DNA of 64,000 nucleotides from assembly GCF_032854445.1 (NCBI RefSeq), contig NC_088299.1, positions 9,233,608 to 9,297,607 on the forward strand, read 5' to 3'. Shown here piece after piece: positions 35,250 through 47,368 of this stretch. The DNA is from Liolophura sinensis (taxonomy: Eukaryota; Mollusca; Polyplacophora; Chitonida; Chitonidae). The notes beneath the pieces are model-generated. The model saw only the letters and a program-made list of their open reading frames with translations, was not told the origin of the DNA and did not search any database. The position numbers were made by a program, and so were the translations under genes. Numbering within the stretch: position 1 is the first letter of the stretch; every line of letters starts with the position of its first letter.

Positions 35250-37110
35250 TGATATATCAATGTTTTAACTAGGGCCAGTTTGGGGCACTTTAAGGTCTGA
35301 TTTGTAGCCTACCTGTACAGGTTACTATATAGGTATGGTTCTTCCGGCAAAACTCTTAGTAAAGTGACATATCATGACTAGATCAATCAATATGTTGTCA
35401 ACGTCTTAACTAGTGCCAGTTTAAGGCAAATTCAGGTGTGGTTTGTAGTGACTACATGTACTAAGTCTACCTATACAGATTACACCTTGAAGAATAAAAC
35501 AGTTGAATGACGTGATATCATGACTAGACATCAATCAACATGTAGTCAATGCCCTAACTGGGGCTTGCTGGAGGCACATTCAGGTCTGGTTTGAAGTCTA
35601 CCTATACAGGTTACTGTGTAGGTATGGTTTACACATTTAAGAACAAAACAGTTGAATGACGTGATATCATGACTAGACATCAATCAACATGTAGTCTATG
35701 CCCTAACAGGGGCTAGCTGTAGGCACATTCAGGTCTGGTTAGAAGTCTACCTATACAGGTTACTGTGTAGGTATGGTTTACACATTTAAGAACAAAACAG
35801 TTGAATGACATGATATCATGACTAGACATCTATCAACATGCAGTCAATGCCCTAACTGGGGCTAGCTGGAGGAACATTCAGGTCTGGTTAGAAGTCTACC
35901 TATACAGGTTACTGTGTAGGTATGGTTTACACCTTTAAGAACAAAACAGTTGAATGACGTGATATCATGACTAGACATCTATCAGCATGTAGTCAATGCC
36001 CTAACTGGGGCTAGCTGGAGGCACATTCACGTCTGGTTTGAAGTCTACCTATACAGGTTACTGTGTAGGTATGGTTTACACCTTTAAGAACAAAACAGTT
36101 GAATGACATGATATCATGACTAGACATCAATCAACATGTAGTCTATGCCCTAACAGGGGCTAGCTGTAGGCACATTCAGGTCTGGTTAGAAGTCTACCTT
36201 TACAGGTTACTGTGTAGGTATGGTTTACACATTTAAGAACAAAACAGTTGAATGACATGATATCATGACTAGACATTTATCAACATGTAGTCAATGCCCT
36301 AACTGGGGCTAGCTGGAGGAACATTCAGGTCTGGTTTTGAAGTCTACCTATACAGGTTACTGTGTAGGTATGGTTAACACATTTAAGAACAAAACAGTTG
36401 AATGACATGATATCATGACTAGACATCTATCAACATGTAGTCTATGCCCTAACAGGGGCTAGCTGGAGGCACGTTCAGGTCTGGTTTGAAGTCTACCTAT
36501 ACAGGTTACTGTGTAGGTATGGTTTACACATTTAAGAACAAAACAGTTGAATGACAAGATATCAGGACTAGACATCTATCAACATGTAGTCAATGCCCTA
36601 ACAGGGGCTAGTTGGAGGAACATTCAGGTCTGGTTTGAAGTCTACCTATACAGGTTACTGTGTAGGTATGGTTTACACATTTAAGAACAAAACAGTTGAA
36701 TGACATGATATCATGACTAGACATCTATCAACATGCAGTCAATGCCCTAACTGGGGCTAGCTGGAGGAACATTCAGGTCTGGTTAGAAGTCTACCTATAC
36801 AGGTTACTGTGTAGGTATGGTTTACACCTTTAAGAACAAAACAGTTGAATGACGTGATATCATGACTTGACATCTATCAACATGTAGTCAATGCCCTAAC
36901 TGGGGCTAGTTGAAGGAACATTCAGGTCTGGTTAGAAATCTACCTATACAGGTTACTGTGTAGGTATGGTTTACACCTTTAAGAACAAAACAGTTGAATG
37001 ACAAGATAGACATCTATCAACATGTAGTCAATGCCCTAACAGGGGCTAGCTGGAGGCACATTCAGGTCTGGTTTGAAGTCTACCTACATGTACACAGGTT
37101 ACTCAATATG
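35250..37110. repeat. 149-bp satellite-like tandem array, about 12.5 copies
   Basis: AGTTGAATGACGTGATATCA recurs at 35501, 35650, 35799 and 35948, giving a period of 149 bp. Each unit also has CTACCTATACAGGTTACTGT, GTAGGTATGGTTTACAC and GCCCTAACTGGGGCTAGCTG. The first two copies and the last are more diverged, as expected at array edges. Confidence 0.95.
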
Positions 37111-37754
37111 TATATGTTCATACCATGAAGGACCGATGGATGCATCCATGACTAAGGTGGCTATGTGTACATGTAGACAGGGGATGATGAACCACACCCC
37201 CTCAGGTTTCCACGGCACTACTGATGGACTCGCCTTGTTTTACAGCAGATGATGTAAAGCCAGCTCATAACATTTGGTTCCGCCTGACTGCTTCTGTAGG
37301 ATAATGGCAAATCCTTCTGAACTTAGTCAATCGGAAAAAGCACTGGCCTGAAAACAACGATCCAGAAACCTTGAAAGCTTCGGCTCCAATCAGCATGCTC
37401 CAGAGACGGACTGTGAAATGCGGTTCGAAAGTGATTGAGCTCAAATGCCCAACTGCCCAACCAGGCAAAACTGTGGGGCTTCCAGACTTACCCAGTCTAA
37501 TGGCTGACTATACTCGAGCTTATTGGGTAGATTGTGTGAAATCTGTGTGTAAAAGTTAGAACTGCATCTTTCTATACTTGTACATAATGAACAAGCAGGA
37601 TGAATGGTGTGGTCCAGAATTCTGTGACATTACATGCTTCATAACACTCCTCGGGACTCACATTTATACCTGTACTTAACACACATTTTCTTCATGACTG
37701 AAGCGGAATTGATCCCTCCTTTAGTATACTGGATGCACAAGCATTTTACATGAC
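37111..37754. other. Unique DNA, no supported gene
   Basis: A GC-balanced block at 37200-37560 is open on both strands for 62-67 codons, but no motif is recognised. Confidence 0.45.
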
Positions 37755-38064
37755 GTGAGTGAGTGAGTGCTTGCAGTTTAACGTCGTACTTAACTATTTT
37801 TCAGTCATATGACGTCATATGAGGAATCCTTAGAATGCATGTAATGTGCCTTCTCGTTGCAGGACAGATTTTTACCGCTCTTTTATGGGCTAATTCACTG
37901 AGACGACTTACAGAAGGCAAGTAAGCCACCCCGCCCAAGCCATTACACTGATAAGGGTCACCCACCCATTGCAGTATCCCCTTCATGCTGAACACCAAGC
38001 GAGGAAGTTATAACTTCGACCCGGGAATGACATTGGATCTACCGCCTCCTGAAGCGGATGCTCT
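37755..38064 (-). mobile_element. SINE-B copy, near full length
   Basis: It runs from the GTGAGTGAGTGAGTGC tail through TTTTCAGTCATATGACGTCA, GAATGCATGTAATGTGCC and CCCCTTCATGCTGAACACC to GAAGCGGATGCTCT. The outermost tRNA-like head is missing. Confidence 0.85.
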
Positions 38065-38677
38065 TTACATGACATGATGTTCACCTAACATTCTACAGCT
38101 TCAGAACATAATAAAAAAAAAAGACATTATCATCTAATCAATGAATGATCTTCATCATCTTGATAACATTTGGGGTCCATTTTGCATTTTGATCTACACA
38201 TACAAGTAGAAGGTTGTGTGATTATTATTATATAATTATGAACAAACTTTCTGAAAAAAACATCCACTCAGGACAGATTTAATAATATTTCAATGACACT
38301 GTAAATCTTCAACCTTTTCAACCTCCAGAACAGTTTTAGAGTGGAATTTATCCATACAATTATTATAAAAATGAGGCTAAAATGATTCGTTTGTTTCACT
38401 GAAGATGCAGTCTTCCCAAAACCGTGCAAATTATTTCTCTACACCCAATAGTTCTCTCAGAATGTTTAAAAATATCTGCCACATAAGCAGCTGAAAAGGC
38501 TAAGAATTACATGTAGGAGGGTATATCAAATTTTTGAGGACAAACTGCAAAATGAATGAATGAAAAATCAACACACTTTTTATAAAATCATGCATGAAGT
38601 AATCCCATGGATTACCAGTGTTTCAAGCCCACCAAAACAAGCCAAGACAACAATTACTCTGCCAGACAGATTTTATT
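38065..38677. other. Unique AT-rich DNA, no gene seen
   Basis: No repeat family or open frame of note. Confidence 0.5.
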
Positions 38678-39275
38678 TTAATTCCTCAACCTCAACTTTC
38701 AGTACGATTTATACACTTTATAAATTTAATTTTGGAAACAAAACTACACTGGTTATGGTGGCCGAATTCAGGGCTTCACAAAAAAGCATAATAGTGTATG
38801 GTGGCCAAATTCAGGGCTTCACAAAAAGCATAATTTTAATTTTACATACATGTAGGTTGTGTGGGCCAAATTCAGGGCTTCACAAAAGCATAATTTTAAT
38901 TTTACATACATGTAGGTTATGTGGGCCAAATTCAGGGCTTCACAAAAAGCATAATTTTAATTTTACATACATGTAGGTTATGTGGGCCAAATTCAGGGCT
39001 TCACAAAAAGCATAATTTTAATTTTACATACATGTAGGTTATGTGGGCCAAATTCAGGGCTTCACAAAAAGCATAATTTTAATTTTACATACATGTAGGT
39101 TGTGTGGGCCAAATTCAGGGCTTCACAAAAAGCATAATTTTAATTTTACATACATGCAGGTTATGTGGGCCAAATTCAGGGCTTCACAAAAACCATAATT
39201 TTATCCGTCTGCACAGAATAATGCCTAAATAGGCATGATCTTGCAATCATGTGGAAAAAGGCTGAGGAAGCAGAG
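38678..39275 (+). mobile_element. MITE-1 copy B, expanded by an internal tandem array
   Basis: The left part (ATTCCTCAACC.., ACAAAACTACACTGGTTATG) and the right part (ATAATTTTATCCGTCTGCAC, GGAAAAAGGCTGAGG) match the dispersed MITE-1 copies. They are separated by a tandem array of the element's own middle segment. Confidence 0.75.
38755..39200. repeat. 61-bp tandem array inside MITE-1, about 7 copies
   Basis: The unit is GTGGGCCAAATTCAGGGCTT, CACAAAAAGCATAATTTTAA, TTTTACATACATGTAGGTTA, T. The segment GGCCAAATTCAGGGCTTCAC is the same as the middle of the other MITE-1 copies. Confidence 0.93.
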
Positions 39276-39821
39276 TAATACAAGAAGAACTTTGTCACTA
39301 ACTTGAACAACAGCACAGACCTCTAGCAAATCCTTCATTGGTTAAATCATATACAATCTCAAGAGCAGGATATGCCTGTCACTCAGCTCGGAAGTACTTT
39401 TTCTTCTTCTTTTTTTTATACATATATATTATCAAAAACCCTTTGCCTCAGCAAGGCTCCTCATAGCCCGCTGAATGTTACTAGAGATCTGCAAGCTCAA
39501 AATAGATAGGCAAAGAAACTTAATATATTGTGCACATGATGGGCCCTTCATTTATGTCCCTGTTCCAGCTGGGCTGGTGAATATCAGACAGTACCTCAAT
39601 AAACTTGTACTATTTACTCTGTATCAGAACTGCCAGATAACTGTACAAAGTCACACACGTGATGCTAGTTGTAATTTGCCTGACTAATCGTCATTATCTA
39701 TATGTATCCTACAAGTGCGGTGTATACTAGCTAATCTATGGAATTTTTATCTAATCCATCTTTAATCACCCTGTCTACTTAGAAGTACCAGTAGGCAGGC
39801 AGAGTATGGTTAGTAAATGTT

Positions 39822-40010
39822 GTAGTTCTTCACCTTTTTCGCATGTTTCGCAAGGTGTTTATTCAAGTATATTCTGAAGGCATTATTCTGTGTGGACTTT
39901 TAAAATCCTTCTTTTTGTGAAGCCCTAAAACTGGCCAATCGAAGCAACTGTGCATAAATTGCATTGAAAGGTGCTTTTTCACATATGCAAAAAGGTTGAG
40001 GAATTAGGGT
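39822..40010 (-). mobile_element. MITE-1 copy C
   Basis: It begins GTAGTTCTTCACCTTTTTCG and ends in the complement of CCTAATTCCTCAACCTTTTT, giving the clearest terminal inverted repeats (about 23 bp). The middle holds TTTGTGAAGCCCTAAAACTG, complementary to copy A. Confidence 0.75.
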
Positions 40011-40129
40011 ATGTAAGATGTGTTCAGTTGGCATCCATGTATCATGAGCAAAGTTCACATGCAGATGCAGTGAGTAAATGTTGATAAGTATCATGTATGT
40101 AGATAGAATGGATATCCGGTATTAGAGTA

Positions 40130-40935
40130 GGCAGAGTGAGTACAGTTGTAAGTAGGCAGAGCGAGTACAGTTTGTAAGTAGGCAGAGCGAGTACAGTTTG
40201 TAAGTAGGCAGAGCGAGTACAGTTTGTAGGTAGGCAGAGCGAGTACAGTTTGTAAGTAGGCAGAGTGAGTACAGTTTGAAAGTAGGCAGAGTGAGTACAG
40301 TTTGTAAGTAGGCAGAGCGAGTACAGTTTGTAAGTAGGCAGAACGAGTACAGTTTGTAAGTAGGCAGAGTGAGTACAGTTTGAAAGTAGGTATGGTTAGT
40401 ATAGTTTGTAATTAGGCAGGGTGAGTACTGTTGTAAATAGGCAGGTGAGTACAGTTTATAAGTAGGCAGAGTGAGTACAGTTTATAAGTAGGCAGAGTGA
40501 GTACAGTTTGTAAGTAGGCAGAGTGAGTACAGTTTATAAGTAGGCAGAGTGAGTACAGTTTGTAAGTAGGCAGAGTGAGTACAGTTTGTAAGTAGGCAGA
40601 GTGAGTACAGCTTGAAAGTAGGTATGGTTAGTATAGTTTGTAATTAGGCAGGGTGAGTACTGTTGTAAATAGGCAGGTGAGTACAGTTTATAAATAGGTG
40701 AGTGAGTACAGTTTATAAACAGAACACATGAGTGTGATTCATAATTAGGAGAAGAGAGTATACTTTGTAAGAAAGAAAGAATGAATGAATTTGTAAGTTT
40801 GAAGGACCAGTAAATTTTGTAAGTAGGTACACATAGGTGTAGGTGAGGACAGTTTATAAAGAGGTGAGTGAGTACAGTTTGTAAGCAGGACAAGTGAGTA
40901 TGATTCATAAGTAGGTGAGTATAGTGAGTATAGCT
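40130..40935 (+). repeat. 26-bp minisatellite I (GTAAGTAGGCAGAGTGAGTACAGTTT type)
   Basis: The unit is GTAAGTAGGCAGAGTGAGTA followed by CAGTTT, 26 bp, about 22 good copies that become irregular beyond 40680. Each unit carries GTAAGT and GTGAGT, both close to the metazoan 5' splice site. Confidence 0.93.
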
Positions 40936-41039
40936 TGTAAGTAAGAAGGGCCAGTAAAGTTTACATTAGTAGCAACGTAAGGGAAATTGGTTAGTAGGCA
41001 AGGTGGAAAAAATAAGGTGATTTAGGAAGGGAGAGTAAA

Positions 41040-41960
41040 ACTGGCTACCTGTTTAGTTGGCAAGAAGGAAGGGGAAGTAAACCTGGTAAGCAGGCCATGT
41101 GAGTCAAGTTAGTACGTTGGCACAATGAGTCAAGTTGATAAGTTGGCACAGTGAGTAAAGTTGGTAAGTAGGCAAAGTGAGTCAAGTTGGTAAGTAGACA
41201 CAGTGAGTCAAGTTGGTAAGAAAGCATAGTGAGTCAAGTTGGTAAGTTGGCACAGTGAGTCAAGTTGGTAAATAGGCACAGTAAGTCAAGTTGATAAGGA
41301 AGAGATAGAAAAGCTGGTAAGTAGGCAAAGTGAGTCAAGTTGGTAAGTTGGCACAGTGAGTCAAGTTGGTAAGTTGGCACAGTGAGTCAAGTTGGTAAGT
41401 AGGAGGGGAAGTAAAGCTGGTAAGTAGGCAAAGTGAGTCAAGTTGGTAAGTAGACACAGTGAGTCAAGTTGGTAAGAAGGCACAGTGAGTCAAGTTCGTA
41501 AACAGGCACAGTAAGTCAAGTTGCTAAGTTAGTACAATGAGTCAAGTTGGTAAATAGGCACAGTGAGTTAAGTTGCTAAGTAGACAAAGTGAGTCAAGTT
41601 GGTACGTAGGCACAATGAGTCAAGTTGCTAAGTTGGCACAGTGAGTCAAGTTGGTAAGTAGGAAGGGGAAGTAAAGCTGGTAAGTAGGCAAAATGAGTCA
41701 AGTTGATAAGTAGACACAGTGAGTCGAGTTGGTAAGAAGGCATAGTGAGTCAAGTGGCTAAGTTGGTAAATAGGCACAGTAAGTCAAGTTGGTAAGTTAG
41801 TACAGTGAGTCAAGTTGGTAAATAGGCACAGTGAGTTAAGTTGGTAAGTAAATAAAGCGAGTCAAGTTGGTAAGTAGACACAGTGAGTCAAGTTGGTAAG
41901 TAGGCACAATGAGTCAAGTTGGTAAGTCGGTACATGTACAAGTAGACAGAATGAATGAAG
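41040..41960 (+). repeat. 26-bp minisatellite II (GGTAAGTAGGCACAGTGAGTCAAGTT type)
   Basis: The unit is GGTAAGTAGGCACAGTGAGT followed by CAAGTT, about 35 copies, with inserted variants (GGAAGGGGAAGTAAAGCT). It has the same length and phase as the preceding array, so both likely derive from one ancestor. Confidence 0.93.
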
Positions 41961-43574
41961 CTACATGATGTAAGCAGACAGACTTCATAAGTGCAGACAA
42001 GATGAGAAAGTTTTAAGTTGAAACAGTGTGAGTAAAGCTCTTAAGTATATAACCGAAGTGGCCCAAATTGGTACAAGTATGTAGGTAACATGACAATGAA
42101 TACAACTAGGAAGGTGAGAATTGTTTGAAAGCACTGTGGACCAACATGGTATCTGTGGCCAAATCAGTTACATATGCTTGAATGTGTCCTTGTGTGTACA
42201 TGTGTAGGAATGTGGCAATGAAAATCAAGAGGCAGCTGAGGGATGAAACTGTCCATGGGACATGAACTGAAAAGTTTTGCACTTTTTATGAACCAAATGT
42301 ACACATATGTAACACTGCATAAGTGCATGAATGTTACTGTGATGTACACTATAGGGTGACCAAGTAAGTTTAATTAAATCTTGAAAAATCTTTGTGTTGT
42401 GAGGTTTAACTTTATGGTTCACTGTAGCAGAGCTTATTAAAAGGTTATATTACCTGTATTAGAACGCCTTGTTTTGTCTGTGATGGATAAGCTAGGGAAT
42501 TGGAAACTGAATCGAGGCACAGAGCTTTACCTATATGTACACAAAATCCTCGTTAGCATTTATCCCTGTGGTACGGTTACGCGAGTCCGCACCCTGTCGC
42601 ATAACTAATTACAGGAACAGCCAACCATGGCAGGATCCGATTGCACTCCAATGCTCCGAAACCCTCTGGTGGAGATTGGGTGCAAGTCGACCATGCAACC
42701 TTAATTCTGGAGCTTCTAGGATATCACAGGGATAGCTTGGTAATTTTCCTGACCACTGAACCGTGCATAATAAAAGGGATATTGTGTAACATGACCAATC
42801 AATCATCGCTCCCAATGGGTAGGAGACTAGGGTCACAAGTTGACCTGGATACACCCAGGGCTGATCTGACCTAAACTGATGTAATCCAATACTGCACCAG
42901 TTTTCCTGTCGAAACACTTGAGATGAATCCATACATACCTGGTTACAGTTAACAAGACCACTACATACTGTACCTGTACAGTTTAAAGGTGAAGAAAACT
43001 TAAAAACATGGCACTATAGGCTGAAAAGAGCACATTTTTTTCTATCTGGTGGTGCCTGTTGCATAATTGTGCAATTTTTCCTTGCAAAACATGTAAAGCC
43101 TGAAAACGGCAAAGCTGGCATAAATCGCTGAGTTCATCGTGTCCTCCATCTTTAACACCCTGTAATTTATGCTGGGGGTGTGTTGCCTCTCAGCCAATGA
43201 GAGTCGATAAAACTGCCGGCTTATTTGTGTAAACTCAGAACCTACGTCCAACATTCTGGTTTCCCGATCGTCAAATATAAAACGAACTGTACTGGTCACT
43301 ACCTTCTGGGAAGAAGAGTTCTACCGGAAATGTACGAATTGCACTTCGGCGGTTTCTGACGGCAATTCTCCTCCTAACACAGAAGACTTCAGGACTAGTT
43401 CTTAGGCAAAATGGAATCGCCCACATTGGATGTTGGCGCTGACTTTATTTATAATTTATCAACTTGAGGTACATATTAGAATTTTTTTATGGTATGCACC
43501 TGCGAGGAAATGCCTACTCTTTTCAATGGTATCTGACTGATATTTAAATTTTCTTCTCCTTTAATTCAAATTTA
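41961..43574. other. Unique DNA and possible unclassified repeat, no gene seen
   Basis: GC-balanced stretches at 42550-42920 and 43030-43450 contrast with their AT-rich surroundings. The latter has an open minus frame (43042-43299, 85 codons) without a recognisable domain. It may be an old transposable element. Confidence 0.4.
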
Positions 43575-43834
43575 GGGGGTCACCATGGCTCAGTTGGCTA
43601 GCACAGCATAATGACCCAGGAGCCTCCCACCCATGCAGTTCCTGAGAGTTCAAATCCAGCTCATGCTGACTTCCTCTCCAGCCATATGTGGGAAGGTCTG
43701 CCAGCATCCTCCACATGGCCGTGGGTTCCCCCTGGGCTCTGCCCGGTTTCCTCCCACCACAATGCTGGCCGCCATCATATAAGTGAAATATTCTTGAGTA
43801 CGGTGTAAAACACAAATCGAATAAATAAATAAAT
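43575..43834 (+). mobile_element. SINE-A, full length (about 260 bp)
   Basis: Most complete copy: a tRNA-like head with A box (TGGCTCAGTTGGCTAGC) and B box (GAGTTCAAATCC), then the body (GTGGGAAGGTCTGCCAGC, GGGCTCTGCCCGGTTTCCTC, ATAAGTGAAATATTCTTGAG), ending in an (AAAT)n tail. It serves as the reference for the other fragments. Confidence 0.93.
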
Positions 43835-45449
43835 TGTTCATGTTTAACTTGAATACGTGTATTATCTTTAACTTTACAGATTTACTAATCCTTAAGCTCA
43901 TGGTTACCTTTTACAATTATACATTTAAGCCCAAGGACAACCTATACGTAGTACATACGAGTACATCGGTCACTTGTGTTGTACATCAGAAATGTATTTC
44001 TGGATACAGCTGATGTTCCTGAGGTATGGCCTGGATGATGAGGTATTAAATGTTGATCACGATCTAAAGATGAGGAGAGTTAACAAATCAAATCAAATAC
44101 AAATACCTGAAGTTTGCATTGTATTTTTTTTAAGTGACACATTTTGCTTAATTCTGATCAACTCATTCCCCTTAATATAGCGCAACATGTACTAGTATGT
44201 ACATATACTACATATGATATTTTGTGAAGTTTGAATAAATGCTTTTGTGTTGGCATCAGAAGTGTCTTTTGAAGGACTTATATGTTTCTGAAAGTGCATT
44301 TTACACACCAAACTTTTCAAGAGGGTAAATACAACACTTGTTTTACGCATACATGTGCATAAATGTACATGTATCACAGAACATCAACATCTGTGACATT
44401 TTAGTGAAAATTGCTTGCAAAACCTTAAATTTGCATACCTGTGCCAAAGCCACATGAATAAAGTCAGTGGAAGTGCTAGTCAAATGGAAATCAAAGGGAG
44501 ATAATTCTCATCTGCACAAGAGAATCCAATTGCTATAAAATGAAATGGCACGAAATTCCTTGTTCTTCATTTGTTTTGTTTTTCTTGTTTTTTTTTTTTT
44601 TTTTTTTTTTTTTTTTGTTTTTTTTAGCGGGGGGGGGAGTCACAAAAAATAGTCAACCTAATCTGTTAAGCTTTACAAAAGCTATCTTAGACTGTAGCAT
44701 CATTTACATCTACCTGCTAAATGAACGGATTTGATCTCAGCACAGCATACCTGTACATATATATACATGTATGTCCACATACAGGTATTATCTGTGCCAC
44801 ATGACATGCCTTCCATGACCAGCAGGTTGGTTAATTCCCACGCATCCATTCTCGTTGCCCACAACTTTGTTGGATCCTCAATGTACCTCCAATGTCCGGA
44901 AATTGTACCGTGCTTTACTGAGGAAATGATGCGTGGTAAGCTTTTATATGTACATCATGCAACACCCCTGGCGGAACTAAAAGAACCCCTAAAAAAGCTG
45001 ACTTAAACGATCATGTTTCAGTTATGCTTGACAAAGAGGTATGGAGTCAATGAGACAAGCCAATATCACATGGATGTGCTTCAGTACAAGGTAGGAATTA
45101 CTAAACGGCACAATACCTGCTGACAGTATACAACTATGCTGAGTGAATGTATGGTCAGGCCACACCAATTACAATTTTTGTTTCACAGGGCAGAATGAAG
45201 CTTTTCTTCATGTGAGAGGCGGGCATACAAATATAAATGAAAAATCATTTAATCTGTGGGAAATGCACACTGTCCCAGCAACTTTTCCTGTTAAAGATAG
45301 GTCTTTGGCTGGTAAACCTTGAAAAACTGGGAAGTCATAACAGCATTAAGATCAGAGGAAACATACGAAACGATTTTACTTTTATTTCAAATTTGGATTT
45401 AGCCTAAGCTCGCTCGTTAAACACAGTATAGAATAGGTGTTGCCTTACA
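43835..45449. other. Unique DNA, no gene seen
   Basis: It contains a T-run at about 44586-44625 followed by a G-run (44629-44637), and an old-repeat match at 45188-45300 to 22455-22560. No supported gene. Confidence 0.5.
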
Positions 45450-47112
45450 AACAATCTGCCTCTGACAGGTGGCTAACAAGTACAGTGGATTGGTGAGTAC
45501 ACCATCAGGTACTCTGTACAACAATCTGCCCCCAACAGGTGGCAAACAGGTATAAGGGATTGGTGAGTACACCATCAGTGCACTGTACAACAATCTGCCT
45601 CTGACAGGTGGTAAACAAGTATAGGGGATTGGTGAGTACACCATCAGCTACACTGTACAACAACCTGCCCCTCACTGGTGGCAAACAAGTATAGGAGATT
45701 GGTGAGTACACGATCAGGTGCACTGTACAACAACCTCCCTCTGACAGGTGGCTATCAAGCATAGGAGATTGGTGAGTACACCATCAGGTACACTGTACAA
45801 CAATCTGCCCCCAACAGGTGGCAAACAGGTATAAGGGATTGGTGAGTACATCATCAGGTGCATTCTACAACAACCTCCCTCTGACAGGTGGCAAATAAGT
45901 ATAGGGGATTGGTGAGTACACCATCAGGTGCATTCTACAACAACCTGCCTCTGACAGGTGGCAAACAAGTATAGGGGATTGGTGAGTACACCATCATGTA
46001 CACTGTACAACAACCTGCCTCTGACAGGTGGCAAATAAGTATAGGGGATTGGTGAGTACACCATCATGTACACTCTACAACAACCTGCCTCTGACAGGTG
46101 GCAAATAAGTATAGGGGATTGGTGAGTACACCATCAGGTGCATTCTACAACAACCTGCCTCTGACAGGTGGCAAACAAGTATAGGGGATTGGTGAGTACA
46201 CCATCATGTACACTCTACAACAACCTCCCTCTGAAAGGTGGCAAACAAGTATAGGAGATTGGTGAGTACACCATCAGCTACACTGTACAACAACCTGCCC
46301 CTCACTGGTGGCAAATAAGTATAGGGGATTGGTGAGTACACCATCAGGTACACTGTACAACAATCTGCCTCTGACAGGTGGCAAACAAGTATAGGGGATT
46401 GGTGAGTACATCATCAGGTGCATTCTACAACAACCTGCCTCTGACAGGGGATTGGTGAGTACACCATCATGTACACTCTACAACAACCTCCCTCTGAAAG
46501 GTGGCAAACAAGTATAGGGGATTGGTGAGTACACCATCAGGTACACTGTACAACAATCTGCCCCCAACAGGTGGCAAACAGGTATAAGGGATTGGTGAGT
46601 ACACCATCAGTGCACTGTACAACAACCTCCCTCTGAAAGGTGGCAAACAAGTATAGGGGATTGGTGAGTACACCATCAGGTACACTGTACAACAATCTGC
46701 CCCCAACAGGTGGCAAACAGGTATAAGGGATTGGTGAGTACATCATCAGGTGCATTCTACAACAACCTGCCTCTGACAGGTGGCAAATAAGTATAGGGGA
46801 CTGGTGAGTACACCATCAGGTGCATTCTACAACAACCTGCCTCTGACAGGTGGCAAACAAGTATAGGGGATTGGTGAGTACACCATCATGTACACTCTAC
46901 AATAACCTCCCCCTGAAAGGTGGCAAACAAGTATAGGGAATTGGTGAGTACACCATCAGATACACTGTACAACAACCTGCATCTGACAGGTGGCAAACAA
47001 GTATAGGGGATTGGTGAGTACACCATCATGTATACTTTACAACAACCTCCCCCTGAAAGGTGGCAAACAAGTATAGGGGATTGGTGAGTACACCATCAGG
47101 TATACTGTACAA
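45450..47112. repeat. 70-bp tandem array, about 24 copies
   Basis: GGTGAGTACACCATCAG recurs every 70 bp (for example 45771, 45841, 45981, 46051). The unit also has CTGTACAACAACCTGCCTCT, GACAGGTGGCAAACAAGTAT and AGGGGATT. Variant blocks (CCCCCAACAGG..AACAGGTATAAGGG) recur in order, indicating higher-order duplications; one unit at about 46440-46460 is truncated. Confidence 0.95.
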
Positions 47113-47184
47113 GATGACCTTCTGGCACCACTGATCAGTGAAGAATTTTCTAAATTAAGTTAATGTGATGTACAAATATACATA

Positions 47185-47368
47185 CCCTAAATGACAAAAA
47201 ATTTGGTCCAAAAAAATGGATTTTTACAGGCAAATAAAATGTCACAAATATTATTTTTGGTGCTGAAATTTGCAATTTTTCTGTAGAATATCATCCCATG
47301 TTCAAACAAACCTGAATACACCCTTCTAGGACAAGTTAATCTTGGACAAAATTTATAGTCATTTAGGG
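47185..47368 (-). mobile_element. MITE-2 copy with terminal inverted repeats
   Basis: It starts CCCTAAATGACAAAAAATTT and ends TAGTCATTTAGGG, giving inverted termini of at least 11 bp. The middle, AATATTATTTTTGGTGCTGA, is complementary to TTTTCAGCACCAAAAATAAT in the copy at 55046-55254. 184 bp, non-coding. Confidence 0.78.

Noticed and set aside
43042-43299. 85-codon minus frame as a possible exon
   Set aside because: No domain recognised, and the surrounding block looks like an old dispersed repeat; no supporting splice sites.
43575-43650. tRNA gene (A and B boxes present)
   Set aside because: Belongs to the head of SINE-A; no cloverleaf with a proper acceptor stem, and it continues into the SINE body. 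The same applies to the heads at 52941, 54988 and 22023.
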